A stretch of DNA of 44,638 nucleotides from Thermohalobaculum sp050331335 (GTDB lineage: Bacteria; Pseudomonadota; Alphaproteobacteria; Rhodobacterales; Rhodobacteraceae): contig JBHJGY010000030.1 in NCBI GenBank assembly GCA_050331335.1, positions 1 through 44,638 of the forward strand. Reading direction: 5' to 3'. Below, one piece after another: positions 8,632 to 16,173 of the stretch. A program made the position numbers and the translations under genes. The notes below the pieces were generated by a model that was given only the letters and a program-made list of their open reading frames with translations, was not told the origin of the DNA and did no database searches. How positions within the stretch are numbered: the first letter of the stretch is position 1; every line of letters begins with the position of its first letter.

Positions 8632-8660
8632 GCGGGGGGCGGAATTACGTTGCCCCCCGC
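8632..8660. repeat. Perfect 9-base inverted repeat upstream of TRAP operon
   Basis: GCGGGGGGC at 8632-8640 pairs with GCCCCCCGC at 8652-8660 around an 11-base AT-richer loop (GGAATTACGTT). It sits about 75 bases upstream of the TRAP binding-protein start. No T-tract follows, so it is more likely an operator, a leader hairpin or leftover insertion-sequence border than a terminator. Confidence 0.45.
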
Positions 8661-8734
8661 CTCCCATCCGCTAGGCTGCGGTCACGGCGCCGGCAGAGCG
8701 CCTGTCTATCGGACGCAACTCAGGGAGCCAGATT

Positions 8735-9787
8735 ATGAACCGCACCACCCGCGCCGCCATCGCGGCAGCCATTGTCATGGGCTTCGCCGCCGAGGCCGCT
8801 GCCACCGAATGGAACGTCTCCGTCTGGGGAAAGCGCCGCGCCTTTACCGAGCACATCCACAAGCTGGGCGATCTGCTCGCGGAAAAGACCAACGGGGAAT
8901 TCACGCTCAACATCTCCTACGGTGGCCTGTCGCGGAACACCGAAAACCTCGACGGGATCGAGATCGGCGCCTTCGAGATGGCGCAATTCTGCGCCGGCTA
9001 CCATCCGGACAAAAACCGGGTGATCACCGTCCTCGAACTGCCGTTTCTCGGCGTCTCGGACCTCACTAAAGAGGTCGCGGTGGCCCGGGCGGTCTATGAG
9101 CACCCCGCTGCCGCCGAGGAAATGGCGCAGTGGAACGCCAAGCTGCTCATGACCTCGCCGATGCCGCAATACAACCTTGCCGGCGTGGGCGAGCCCCCGG
9201 CGACGCTCGAAGATTTCGACGGGATGCGTGTTCGCGCCACCGGCGGACTCGGAAACGCCTTCCGCACCGTTGGCGCCACCCCGACCTCGGTCACCGCGAC
9301 GGAAGCCTATGGCGCTTTGGAATCCGGCGTCGTCGACGCGGTTGCCTTCGCCCAGCACGCCCATCTCTCCTTCGGCACGATCAACATTGCCAACTGGTGG
9401 ACCGCCAACCTGAATCCGGGCACCGTCAACTGCCCGGTTGTGGTTAACATCGACGCCTACGAGAGCCTCTCCGACGCCCACCGCGAGGCGCTCGACAGCT
9501 CGATCAATGAGGCCATCGCGCACTACCTGGAGAACTACGGCGTACTGCTCGCCACCTGGGAATCGATCCTGGCGGAAAAGGGCGTCCAGAAGGTCGACGT
9601 CTCCGAGGAGCAGATCGCCGCTTTCCGCGCGAAGGCTGCCGATCCGATCCGGGCCGAGTGGATCGCCCAGATGGAGGCCCAGGGGCTGCCGGGTCAGGAG
9701 TTGTTCGATCTGACGCAGGAAGTGCTCGAGAGCTGCCGCAGCACCGGCAAGGCGGTAACCGCGTCCGGCGTCGAGACCTCCTGCTGA
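8735..9787 (+). CDS. dctP: TRAP transporter substrate-binding protein, DctP family
   Basis: Periplasmic solute receptor (350 aa) delivering an organic acid to the DctQM membrane complex encoded next. A clear Sec signal peptide is present (RTTRAAIAAAIVMGFAAEAAA, cleavage near residue 23-24). The mature part has the family hallmark region FDGMRVRATGGLGNAFRTVG, holding the conserved Arg that binds the ligand carboxylate, followed by ESGVVDAVAF and a Trp-rich loop (NIANWWTANL). The start follows CAGGGAG. C-terminal Cys residues at 333 and 350 (ESCRS, ETSC end) could form a disulfide. The ligand cannot be read; DctP proteins bind dicarboxylates, sugar acids, taurine, ectoine and others. Confidence 0.93.
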   Translation: MNRTTRAAIAAAIVMGFAAEAAATEWNVSVWGKRRAFTEHIHKLGDLLAEKTNGEFTLNISYGGLSRNTENLDGIEIGAFEMAQFCAGYHPDKNRVITVLELPFLGVSDLTKEVAVARAVYEHPAAAEEMAQWNAKLLMTSPMPQYNLAGVGEPPATLEDFDGMRVRATGGLGNAFRTVGATPTSVTATEAYGALESGVVDAVAFAQHAHLSFGTINIANWWTANLNPGTVNCPVVVNIDAYESLSDAHREALDSSINEAIAHYLENYGVLLATWESILAEKGVQKVDVSEEQIAAFRAKAADPIRAEWIAQMEAQGLPGQELFDLTQEVLESCRSTGKAVTASGVETSC

Positions 9788-9800
9788 TCCATTGATCTTC

Positions 9801-9830
9801 GGGGGCGCCGACGGCGTCGGGGCCCCCTTT
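9801..9830 (+). terminator. Intercistronic hairpin between dctP and dctQ
   Basis: GGGGGCGCCGAC (9801-9812) and GTCGGGGCCCCC (9816-9827) form a 12-base stem with one mismatch and a GGC loop, followed by TTT. It lies between the receptor gene and the permease genes. Such partial terminators are common in TRAP operons and leave more receptor than permease transcript. Confidence 0.65.
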
Positions 9831-9848
9831 CCTTGAGGACGTCGCCCG

Positions 9849-10556
9849 ATGTCGAGCCAGACCGTTCTGGAAGATGCGAGCCCGGTCAGCCGTGCAGATA
9901 GGGCCGTCTATGCGATCGAGCGGCTGCTGACGCTGCTGTCGGGGCTGCTGATCCTCGGGGTGATGCTGATCTCAGTGGTCAACATCCTGGGGCGCAAATT
10001 CAAGGAATGGGCGCTCGATGCCGAACTGCGCGGGCTCGCGGAATATCTCGGTCCCGTCCCGGGCTTCGTCGATTGGATGGTGCAGGCCGTCCCGATCATT
10101 GCGTTTCTCGGGGTTGCAGGGTGCCAACGGGTCGGCGGCCATATCCGGATGGACATCCTCGTCGGTCTGCTCAAGGGCCGGGCGCTCTGGCTCTTCGAGT
10201 TTCTGACCACTCTCTTGATGCTGGCTCTGACGCTGGTTCTCGTCTGGGGATCTTGGCTGCATTTCGAACGCAGCTTTGACTGGTCGGCGCCGCTCTGGAG
10301 CCGCGACTCGACCATCGACATCAATCTCCCGACCTGGCCGGTCAAGCTCCTCGTGCCGGCCATGCTGGCCCTCTTGGCGGTCCGCTTCACCATCCAGGCC
10401 TGGGCCTTCGGGCGCGCCTTCATCACCGGGGCCGAGCGGCCGGTGGCGGTCCCCCTTATCGAGACCGCGGCCGAGCAGGCCGAAGCAGAGGCGCGGACCG
10501 TCGCCGGCGCGGAAGCGGAGCAGGACGACGCCGGTCAGACCGAGGAGCGCCGCTGA
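9849..10556 (+). CDS. dctQ: TRAP transporter small permease, DctQ family
   Basis: Four-helix inner-membrane subunit (235 aa) that joins with the large permease. Helices are seen at about residues 24-46, 75-95, 107-135 and 160-180, with the small-permease features GCQRVGGHIRMDIL and the Trp-rich stretch before helix 4. The cytoplasmic C-terminal tail (from about residue 205) is long and Ala/Glu/Gln-rich, unusual but probably harmless. The final TGA overlaps the ATG of the next gene (TGATG), so the two are translationally coupled. Confidence 0.9.
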   Translation: MSSQTVLEDASPVSRADRAVYAIERLLTLLSGLLILGVMLISVVNILGRKFKEWALDAELRGLAEYLGPVPGFVDWMVQAVPIIAFLGVAGCQRVGGHIRMDILVGLLKGRALWLFEFLTTLLMLALTLVLVWGSWLHFERSFDWSAPLWSRDSTIDINLPTWPVKLLVPAMLALLAVRFTIQAWAFGRAFITGAERPVAVPLIETAAEQAEAEARTVAGAEAEQDDAGQTEERR

Positions 10557-11938
10557 TGGACCCGATCGACGTCTCGATCCTGCTCACCGGTGTTCTCGTC
10601 TTGCTGGTGTTTCTCGGCATGCGGGTGGCGTTTGCCACGGCGCTGATCGGCTTCGTCGGGCTCGCCTGGATCTTCATCGACCGCCAAGGGTTTTTCCGCG
10701 GCTTCGAGACAGCAGTGAAGATCGCCGGCCAGGTGCCGCATTCGAAGATGTCGACCCATGTGCTCGGCCTGATCCCAACCTTCATCCTGATCGGGTATCT
10801 CGCCTATTATGCAGGGCTGACGCGGGCGCTTTTCGAGGCGGCGAAGCGCTGGATCGCCTGGCTGCCGGGCGGGCTCGGGCTCTCCACCGTCTTCGCCACC
10901 GCGGGTTTCGCGGCCGTTTCCGGGGCTTCGGTCGCGACCTCTGCCGTCTTCGCGCGGATCGCGATCCCGGAAATGCTAAAGCTCAACTACGACCGGCGCT
11001 TTGCAGCGGGCGTTGTCGCGGCAGGCGGCACGCTGGCTTCGCTGATCCCGCCCTCGGCGATCCTTGTAATCTACGCGATCATCACCGAGACCTCCGTCGG
11101 CAAGTTGCTGTTGGCAGGCTTCCTGCCGGGCCTCGTCTCGGCGCTGATCTATGGGGCGCTCGTTATCGGTCTGGCACGCCTGCGCCCCGATCTCGGCCCG
11201 CCCGTGCGCGGCTTCACGCTCGCCGAGCGCCTCGAAGCCCTGCCGGGTGCCCTGCCCATCGTCTTCGTGGTCTTCATCATCATCTATTGCATCTATGGCG
11301 GCTGGGGCACGCCCACCGAAGCCGGGGCGCTTGGCGCCTTCGTCGTGCTGCTGATGGCGGTCGCGCGCGGCATGCGGGCGGGGCAACTCGGCTCGGCGCT
11401 GATCGAGAGCGCCAAGCTCACCGCAATGATCTTCGCGATGATCTGGGGCGTGCTGATCTATGTCCGGTATCTGGGCTTCGCTGATCTGCCCGGCGCCTTC
11501 GCCGACTGGGTGTCTGGGCTCGAACAATCACCGATGCTCACCCTGCTGATGATCCTCGGCGCCTATGTTGTCTTGGGCATGTTCATGGATGCGATCGGCA
11601 TGCTCATTCTTACCTTGCCGATCACCTTTCCCGCGGTGATCGCCCTCAACGGCGGGCTCGACGTGGCACGCGAGGACGCTGCGCTCGGCATGACAGCCGA
11701 GGAGGTCTCGATCTGGTTCGGGATCATCGTGGTGAAGATGGCCGAACTCTGTCTGATCACACCGCCGATCGGGCACAACTGCTATGTGGTGGCAGGGGTT
11801 GCCGGCGAGCGCCACGGCATTTCCGTGCAGGACGTCTTCCGCGGGGCGGCGCCCTTCTTCCTGGCCGATGCGGCGACCGTCGCCGTGCTGATCGCTTTCC
11901 CCGGCATCGTGCTCTGGCTCCCCTCGTTAATCGGCTGA
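10556..11938 (+). CDS. dctM: TRAP transporter large permease, DctM family
   Basis: Main sodium-coupled transport subunit (460 aa, within the usual 425-460 range) with about 11-12 hydrophobic segments. Family motifs include GMRVAFATALIGFVGL near the N-terminus, FAAVSGASVATSAVFARIAIPEM, the GGTLASLIPPSAILVIYAII loop that contributes to the substrate and sodium site, GWGTPTEAGALGAF, and the repeat-related LITPPIGHNCYVVAGVAG near the end. It forms an operon with the receptor and small permease. The segment after helix 1 is a little longer than in DctM of Rhodobacter capsulatus (an RQGFFRGFETAV insert). Confidence 0.94.
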   Translation: MDPIDVSILLTGVLVLLVFLGMRVAFATALIGFVGLAWIFIDRQGFFRGFETAVKIAGQVPHSKMSTHVLGLIPTFILIGYLAYYAGLTRALFEAAKRWIAWLPGGLGLSTVFATAGFAAVSGASVATSAVFARIAIPEMLKLNYDRRFAAGVVAAGGTLASLIPPSAILVIYAIITETSVGKLLLAGFLPGLVSALIYGALVIGLARLRPDLGPPVRGFTLAERLEALPGALPIVFVVFIIIYCIYGGWGTPTEAGALGAFVVLLMAVARGMRAGQLGSALIESAKLTAMIFAMIWGVLIYVRYLGFADLPGAFADWVSGLEQSPMLTLLMILGAYVVLGMFMDAIGMLILTLPITFPAVIALNGGLDVAREDAALGMTAEEVSIWFGIIVVKMAELCLITPPIGHNCYVVAGVAGERHGISVQDVFRGAAPFFLADAATVAVLIAFPGIVLWLPSLIG

Positions 11939-12203
11939 GGCGAGCCGAAGCAGTCTGCAGGATCGGTGCGCATGAAGGTCGAGGTCGCTCAGGCGTGGGC
12001 GACGCCGCGCCTCCGATCAAAGAGGCCGCCGCGCGGGCGTAAACTGGCTAAGTATCGCACAGAGAAGCCTATTGGATTCGGTCTTTCAAGAAAGTGCCGA
12101 TGTGCTGTCATACCAAACGTCGATGTGAAAATGTCGGTCACCAACCGTCTTGCCCTGCCATGCGCGAACGCTGAAACTGCAATCCCAAGCAAGGGAGGCG
12201 GGC

Positions 12204-12866
12204 ATGTACACACTCACGATCGGCGACAAGGCATATTCGAGTTGGTCCATGCGGGGTTGGCTGTTGCTCGCGGCCTTCGGCGTCAAGTTCGAGGAAGAGC
12301 TGGTGCGGATGTACGACCCTGAATTCGACGCGATGCAGGCGGCCCATGCGCCCGCCCGTCAGGTGCCCCAGCTCGCCTGGCGCGAGGGCGGGGCGCTGCG
12401 CCGGATCTGGGACACCGCGGCCATCGCAGAGACCTTGGCCGAGCGGCACCCGGCGGCGGGCCACTGGCCCCGGGATGCCTGGGGGCGGACGGTCGCCCGG
12501 GTCTTGGTGGCGGAGATGCATTCGGGGTTTTCGGTGCTCCGCGGGGTCGCGCCGATGAACCTCCACCGGACGGGGCGCCCGCTCAGCACTCGGCCCGAGG
12601 GGCTCGATCAAGACCTGGCCCGTCTGGGCGCGCTCTGGGCTTGGGCGATCGGGGAGACCGGGGGGCCCTGGCTCGCCGGCGCTCGCTTCACCGCGGCTGA
12701 CGCGTTTTTTGCTCCCGTGGCTTCTCGGCTGATCTCCTACGACCTGGTGGATGGGACCACCGCCCCCTATGCCGAGCGCCTGATGGCCAATCCCGCGGTT
12801 GCGCGTTGGCGGGAGGCGGCATTGGCCGATCCCCGGCGCATCGCACGTTACGAGGACATCCCCTAA
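12204..12866 (+). CDS. Glutathione S-transferase family protein
   Basis: A 220-aa cytosolic protein with an N-terminal thioredoxin fold and C-terminal all-helical GST domain. The N-terminal motif DKAYSSWSMRGWLLL places Ser-Ser-Trp-Ser at the position that activates glutathione in GSTs. The cis-Pro segment is QVPQLAW, followed by RIWDTAAIAETLAERHP (in place of the usual ES-AI site). The C-terminal part has the hydrophobic-staple region FTAADAFFAPVASRL. The start is ATG 12204 after AAGGGAGG. The 265 bases before it contain no gene. It converges with the fusion gene, with only four bases between the stop codons. Substrate unknown. Confidence 0.9.
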   Translation: MYTLTIGDKAYSSWSMRGWLLLAAFGVKFEEELVRMYDPEFDAMQAAHAPARQVPQLAWREGGALRRIWDTAAIAETLAERHPAAGHWPRDAWGRTVARVLVAEMHSGFSVLRGVAPMNLHRTGRPLSTRPEGLDQDLARLGALWAWAIGETGGPWLAGARFTAADAFFAPVASRLISYDLVDGTTAPYAERLMANPAVARWREAALADPRRIARYEDIP

Positions 12867-12870
12867 GGAC

Positions 12871-13953
12871 CTAGTCGGGCTTGCGCTCGGTCGGCGCGAC
12901 GGAAGTCATCAGACCCAAGGTGATCCCGACGAAGAAGTAGCTGAGCAACCCTTGCAGCATGGCGAAGATGCGGGCCGGGCCGTAGGGCACGCAATCGCCG
13001 TAGCCGACGGTCGAGAAGGTGATCGCGGAAAAGTAGAAGTCAGTCATGCCGCCGGGCACGCAGGTGGTGTGGCGGTCGGCGCCATCGGGGGGCAACCCGC
13101 CGCCGGGCCCGTATTCGAGCATCGCGTAGATCCCGGCATAGCCGACGATCATCAAGCCCGCATGGCCGAGCATATACATCACCGTGGACAGCGGATCGAC
13201 CCGCCCGTGGAAGTAAGCCCGGATGATCAGGAACACCGGGATCATCATCGTCACCGCAATGAAGGAGCAGGCGATCAGTTCCGGCACCGAGGCGCCTGGC
13301 GCCGCAATCATCGCCTCGACCGGCCAAGAGACCAGGGCAAGCGCGAAATGCAGACCGAGCAGCACCGGGCCGTAGAAGACGTCGTCTTCGAAGACAATGC
13401 GCCCGATGCCGAGCTTGCCGTGATCTTTTGGCCGGTCCCGGTCAGTGGCGAAGGTCTCGGCCAGGATCGCCTCGAGCGCCGCCGCATCCTCGGCATCGAA
13501 GCGGTCAGGCGTATCGCTGTCGATGTCGAGCACCGCGATCAAACGCCCGCGCGGGTCGAAGACCGGTAGGACGATCTCCGAGCGCGTGGACGAAGCGCAG
13601 GCGATATGGCCCGGGAAAGCGTCGACATCGGGCACGATCTGCGTCTGGCGGCTGCGCGCCGCTGCCCCGCAGACGCCGCGGGAGAATGGGATCTGGAGGC
13701 AGCCATGGCCGCCCTGGTAGGGGCCGATCTTCAGCAGCTCTGGCTCGGTGACGCGGTAGAAACCCACCCAGTCGAAGCCCACGCCGTCGCGGTGGAGCTC
13801 ACAGGCGATCGTGGCCATAAGCGCGACCTCGTCGGTCTCCCCCTCGGTCAACGCCCGGATCCGCGCGGCGAGGCCCGCATAGTCCGGCCGAGGCAGGGAT
13901 TGCGCCGCGGCCGCGACCGCAGCCGATGCCTCGTCCTGCGCCGACCCGGTCAT
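12871..13953 (-). CDS. Fusion: free-methionine-(R)-sulfoxide reductase (GAF) plus potassium-channel-like membrane domain
   Basis: Single 360-aa frame joining two normally separate proteins. Residues about 20-168 are a GAF-fold free-Met-R-sulfoxide reductase (MsrC/YebR), with Cys85 (GGHGC), Cys95 (FSRGVC) and Cys119 (PGHIAC) matching its three redox cysteines, so catalysis looks intact. After a short polar linker (TDRDRPKDHGK), residues 190-350 hold about four membrane helices and a pore loop with TFSTVGYGDCVPYG at 312-325, whose TVGYGD is a textbook potassium selectivity filter. The stop ends in APTERKPD. Its ATG overlaps the stop of the upstream PLP enzyme gene by four bases (ATGA). Either a true sensor-channel fusion, or two genes joined by a base change at the old stop. 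No alternative ATG starts the channel half in a good context. Confidence 0.85.
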   Translation of the reverse strand: MTGSAQDEASAAVAAAAQSLPRPDYAGLAARIRALTEGETDEVALMATIACELHRDGVGFDWVGFYRVTEPELLKIGPYQGGHGCLQIPFSRGVCGAAARSRQTQIVPDVDAFPGHIACASSTRSEIVLPVFDPRGRLIAVLDIDSDTPDRFDAEDAAALEAILAETFATDRDRPKDHGKLGIGRIVFEDDVFYGPVLLGLHFALALVSWPVEAMIAAPGASVPELIACSFIAVTMMIPVFLIIRAYFHGRVDPLSTVMYMLGHAGLMIVGYAGIYAMLEYGPGGGLPPDGADRHTTCVPGGMTDFYFSAITFSTVGYGDCVPYGPARIFAMLQGLLSYFFVGITLGLMTSVAPTERKPD

Positions 13954-15137
13954 ACCGCGCCTCGGCTTGCGGCGACAGCGGTCTCGAACTCCGGCAGGAT
14001 CAGCGCCGGGTCCTCAATGCCGACCGAGACGCGGATAAAGCCCTCGGTGATCCCAAGCGCCGCCCGCGCATCCTCTGAGAGCCCCCGATGGGACGACGAG
14101 GCCGGATGCGACAGCGTGGTCGCCACATCGCCTAGGGTCGGGGCGAAGGGGATGTGGCGCGCCGCGCGGATGAACCGGTTGGCCGTTTCGCGGCCGCCAT
14201 CCAAGCGAAACGACACCATATAACCGCCCTGCCCCCTCAGAAGCGCCGCTGCCGTGTTGTGGTCGGGATGATCCGCCCGGGTCGGGTAGAGGACCGCGGC
14301 GACGCCGTCGAGCCCGGCCAGATGGTCGGCGAGCCCTGCGGCAGTGGCCTGGGCACGCTCGAAGCGCAGATCGAAGGTGTGCAATCCCCGCTCTGCGAGC
14401 CAGCAATCGAAGGGAGAGGGGGTCATCCCATAGCTCGCGACCACGTCGTAGATGCGCCGCGCCAGCGCCGGGTCTCGCGCGCCGACATAGCCCAAGGTGA
14501 CGTCGGCATGGCCTGAGAGCAGCTTGGTGACCGAGTGGATGACGAGATCGGCGCCCTCGGCAAGCGGCTTATAGAGCCTGGGCGTGGTGAAGGTGTTGTC
14601 AACCGCGAGGATCACACCCCGGTCGCGGCAGGCCGCGGTAATCTGCGCCATCTGCGCCACGCGCAAGGTGGGGTTTGCGACGACTTCGACCAGGGCGAGC
14701 CGGGTCTCGGGGCGCAGCGCCGCAGCGAACGCAACGCCGTCGGTGGGATCGACGAGGCTGACATCCACGCCCATCCGCGGCAGCTCCTCGCGCAAGAGCC
14801 TGAGCGAGCGGCCATAGAGCTGATCGCCGGCGACCACATGATCGCCCTTTTGCAGCACCCCCAGGAACACCGCACCGACCGCCGCCATACCGGACCCGGT
14901 CAGCACGCCCGCCGCCGCGCCCTCCATCCAGTCGAGCTTCTCCGCCAGCACCGTGCCGTTGGGATGGCCCTCGCGGGCATAGGTAAAACCTGGCGCCTCG
15001 CCCGTGTAGGTCGCGTCGAGTTGATCTGCATCCGTCGCCTCATAGGCGACGGCCGGCCAGATCGGGGTTCCGAGCGGCGAGGTGGCGCTCTGAGGCGGGA
15101 GCACCCGGCGCACGACCGATCGGTAATCTGCAGTCAT
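13950..15137 (-). CDS. Cys/Met-metabolism PLP enzyme (cystathionine gamma-synthase/lyase family)
   Basis: PLP-dependent trans-sulfuration enzyme, 395 aa. The PLP lysine is Lys205 in HSVTKLLSGHADV, the ring-binding Asp is Asp180 in LAVDNTFTTPRL, and the phosphate-binding site is TGSGMAAVGAV near residue 80. The family includes cystathionine gamma-synthase, cystathionine beta- and gamma-lyases, methionine gamma-lyase and O-acetylhomoserine sulfhydrylase; motifs do not separate these here. The start at 15137 follows GGGAGAG at five bases. Its stop is coupled to the methionine-sulfoxide-reductase fusion gene, consistent with a shared sulfur-amino-acid role. Confidence 0.9.
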   Translation of the reverse strand: MTADYRSVVRRVLPPQSATSPLGTPIWPAVAYEATDADQLDATYTGEAPGFTYAREGHPNGTVLAEKLDWMEGAAAGVLTGSGMAAVGAVFLGVLQKGDHVVAGDQLYGRSLRLLREELPRMGVDVSLVDPTDGVAFAAALRPETRLALVEVVANPTLRVAQMAQITAACRDRGVILAVDNTFTTPRLYKPLAEGADLVIHSVTKLLSGHADVTLGYVGARDPALARRIYDVVASYGMTPSPFDCWLAERGLHTFDLRFERAQATAAGLADHLAGLDGVAAVLYPTRADHPDHNTAAALLRGQGGYMVSFRLDGGRETANRFIRAARHIPFAPTLGDVATTLSHPASSSHRGLSEDARAALGITEGFIRVSVGIEDPALILPEFETAVAASRGAV

Positions 15138-15166
15138 CTGGCTCTCCCGCCTGCTCGGTTGACAGC

Positions 15167-15195
15167 AGTTAACAGCGGGCTCTCGACCCGGTCAA
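15167..15195 (-). promoter_or_regulatory. Candidate sigma-70 promoter for the PLP enzyme/channel operon
   Basis: On the minus strand TTGACC (15195-15190) and TTAACT (15172-15167) are separated by 17 bases and lie about 30 bases upstream of the start codon. The -35 box is close to consensus, the -10 box weak. The -10 box lies inside an imperfect 16-base palindrome (15158-15173, GTTGACAGCAGTTAAC), a possible repressor site. Confidence 0.35.
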
Positions 15196-15212
15196 CGCCG
15201 CGGCCGCCGGGC

Positions 15213-15770
15213 TCAGGCGGCCTTCCACTTGATCGAGCAGCCCATCGACGGTGTCTGGTCCTGCGGTCCCTGTCCCGTCTCGGCCACAGCCTTCATCGCT
15301 TCGTAGAGCTCGCGCGGGAGGTCCGGGCTGCCTGGCGTTGCGCCGGAAGCGTCGAGCCGACCCCGGTACTGCAGGCCCAGACCGGCATCGTAGCCGAAAA
15401 AGTCAGGGGTGCAGACGGCATCGTAAGCTTTGGCAATCGCTTGGCTCTCGTCGTGCAGATACGGGAAGCCAAAACCATGAGCCTCGGCGAACCGCGCCAT
15501 GTTCTCGAAGCTGTCTTCTGGGTGGGTTGTCGCGTCGTTGGAGCAGATCGCGGCGACGCCGATGCCCAGCGCCGATAGGTCCCGGGCGTCGCGGCATATG
15601 CGATCTGCAACCGCTTTCACGTAAGGGCAGTGGTTGCAAATAAACATCAAGAGCAGGCCTCGAGGCCCGCGAATATCGGCGAGAGCGTAGATCTTGCCGT
15701 CGGTCGCCGGCAACGCGAAGTCAGGTGCTGGACGGCCGAAGTCACAAATCGGGGTTGTTTCTACCGGCAT
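15213..15770 (-). CDS. Thioredoxin-fold (AhpC/TSA-redoxin type) protein with CNHC motif
   Basis: A 185-aa cytosolic protein of the alkyl-hydroperoxide-reductase/thioredoxin superfamily. The N-terminal part has PAPDFALPATDGKIYALADIRG, and the first-helix motif is FICNHCPYVK (CxxC at residues about 47-50), characteristic of a redoxin subgroup widespread in bacteria. TPDFFGYDAG is the cis-Pro region (CTPDFF). No signal peptide. The start at MPVETTP follows GGGAGAA; the frame extends 21 codons further without a site. It lies upstream of, and in the same direction as, the PLP enzyme gene, but a 75-base gap with its own candidate promoter separates them. Substrate unknown. Confidence 0.88.
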   Translation of the reverse strand: MPVETTPICDFGRPAPDFALPATDGKIYALADIRGPRGLLLMFICNHCPYVKAVADRICRDARDLSALGIGVAAICSNDATTHPEDSFENMARFAEAHGFGFPYLHDESQAIAKAYDAVCTPDFFGYDAGLGLQYRGRLDASGATPGSPDLPRELYEAMKAVAETGQGPQDQTPSMGCSIKWKAA

Positions 15771-15944
15771 GACGATTCTCCCATTGGTTGTTCGCGCGTG
15801 AGTTGAAACGTAACTTCGAAATTCGTTTGGCATACGCTGAAATTCGCATCGATGAAACTGTAAAAGGGCTGGCGCAGCGCGGCAATTGTGTTAAGATTGT
15901 GGCGGGTGATTGGAGTGAGGGCGTTCTGCAAGCGTGGAGTGCCC

Positions 15945-16121
15945 ATGACATTCGAAGCTGCGCCCCGTGTGATCGAGGGGCTGAACATGACCGGCACCGA
16001 ACTGGTGCTAACCGCCGTTCTGACCCCGTTGGTCATCGCTGTGATGCTGGGTTTTCAGCGAGAGCTCGCATGGCTTGCCGCCTCTCTAGGGGTCATTGCG
16101 GTGTTCTCCCGAGCGCTTTAA
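15945..16121 (+). CDS. Small single-helix membrane protein, unknown function
   Basis: A 58-aa product from ATG 15945, preceded by GTGGAGTGCCC. It consists of a short polar N-terminus (MTFEAAPRVIEGLNM) and a hydrophobic span (ELVLTAVLTPLVIAVMLGFQ), with a further hydrophobic stretch LAWLAASLGVIAVF, so it may cross the membrane twice. The frame is open from 15888. No family recognised. A duplicated 12-base sequence covers its stop codon. Confidence 0.5.
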   Translation: MTFEAAPRVIEGLNMTGTELVLTAVLTPLVIAVMLGFQRELAWLAASLGVIAVFSRAL

Positions 16122-16138
16122 CACCAGAGCGCTTTAAC
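16111..16138 (+). repeat. 12-base direct repeat across a stop codon
   Basis: GAGCGCTTTAAC occurs at 16111-16122 and 16127-16138, four bases apart. The first copy encodes the last residues and the TAA stop of the small membrane protein. AGCGCT is itself a palindrome. Resembles the stop-spanning duplication at 8154. Confidence 0.75.
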
Positions 16139-16173
16139 GGCGGAGCCAGCTGGACAGGGCCCTGCGCCTGGGA

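Noticed and set aside
10276..11484. Plus-strand open frame of 402 codons overlapping dctQ and dctM
   Set aside because: Arg/Pro/Ser-rich translation of an alternate frame; dctQM show full transporter motifs in the other frame.
15138..15212. SAM-II riboswitch upstream of the trans-sulfuration enzyme
   Set aside because: The 75-base leader is too short and lacks the SAM-II core sequences; only a promoter and a palindrome are seen.
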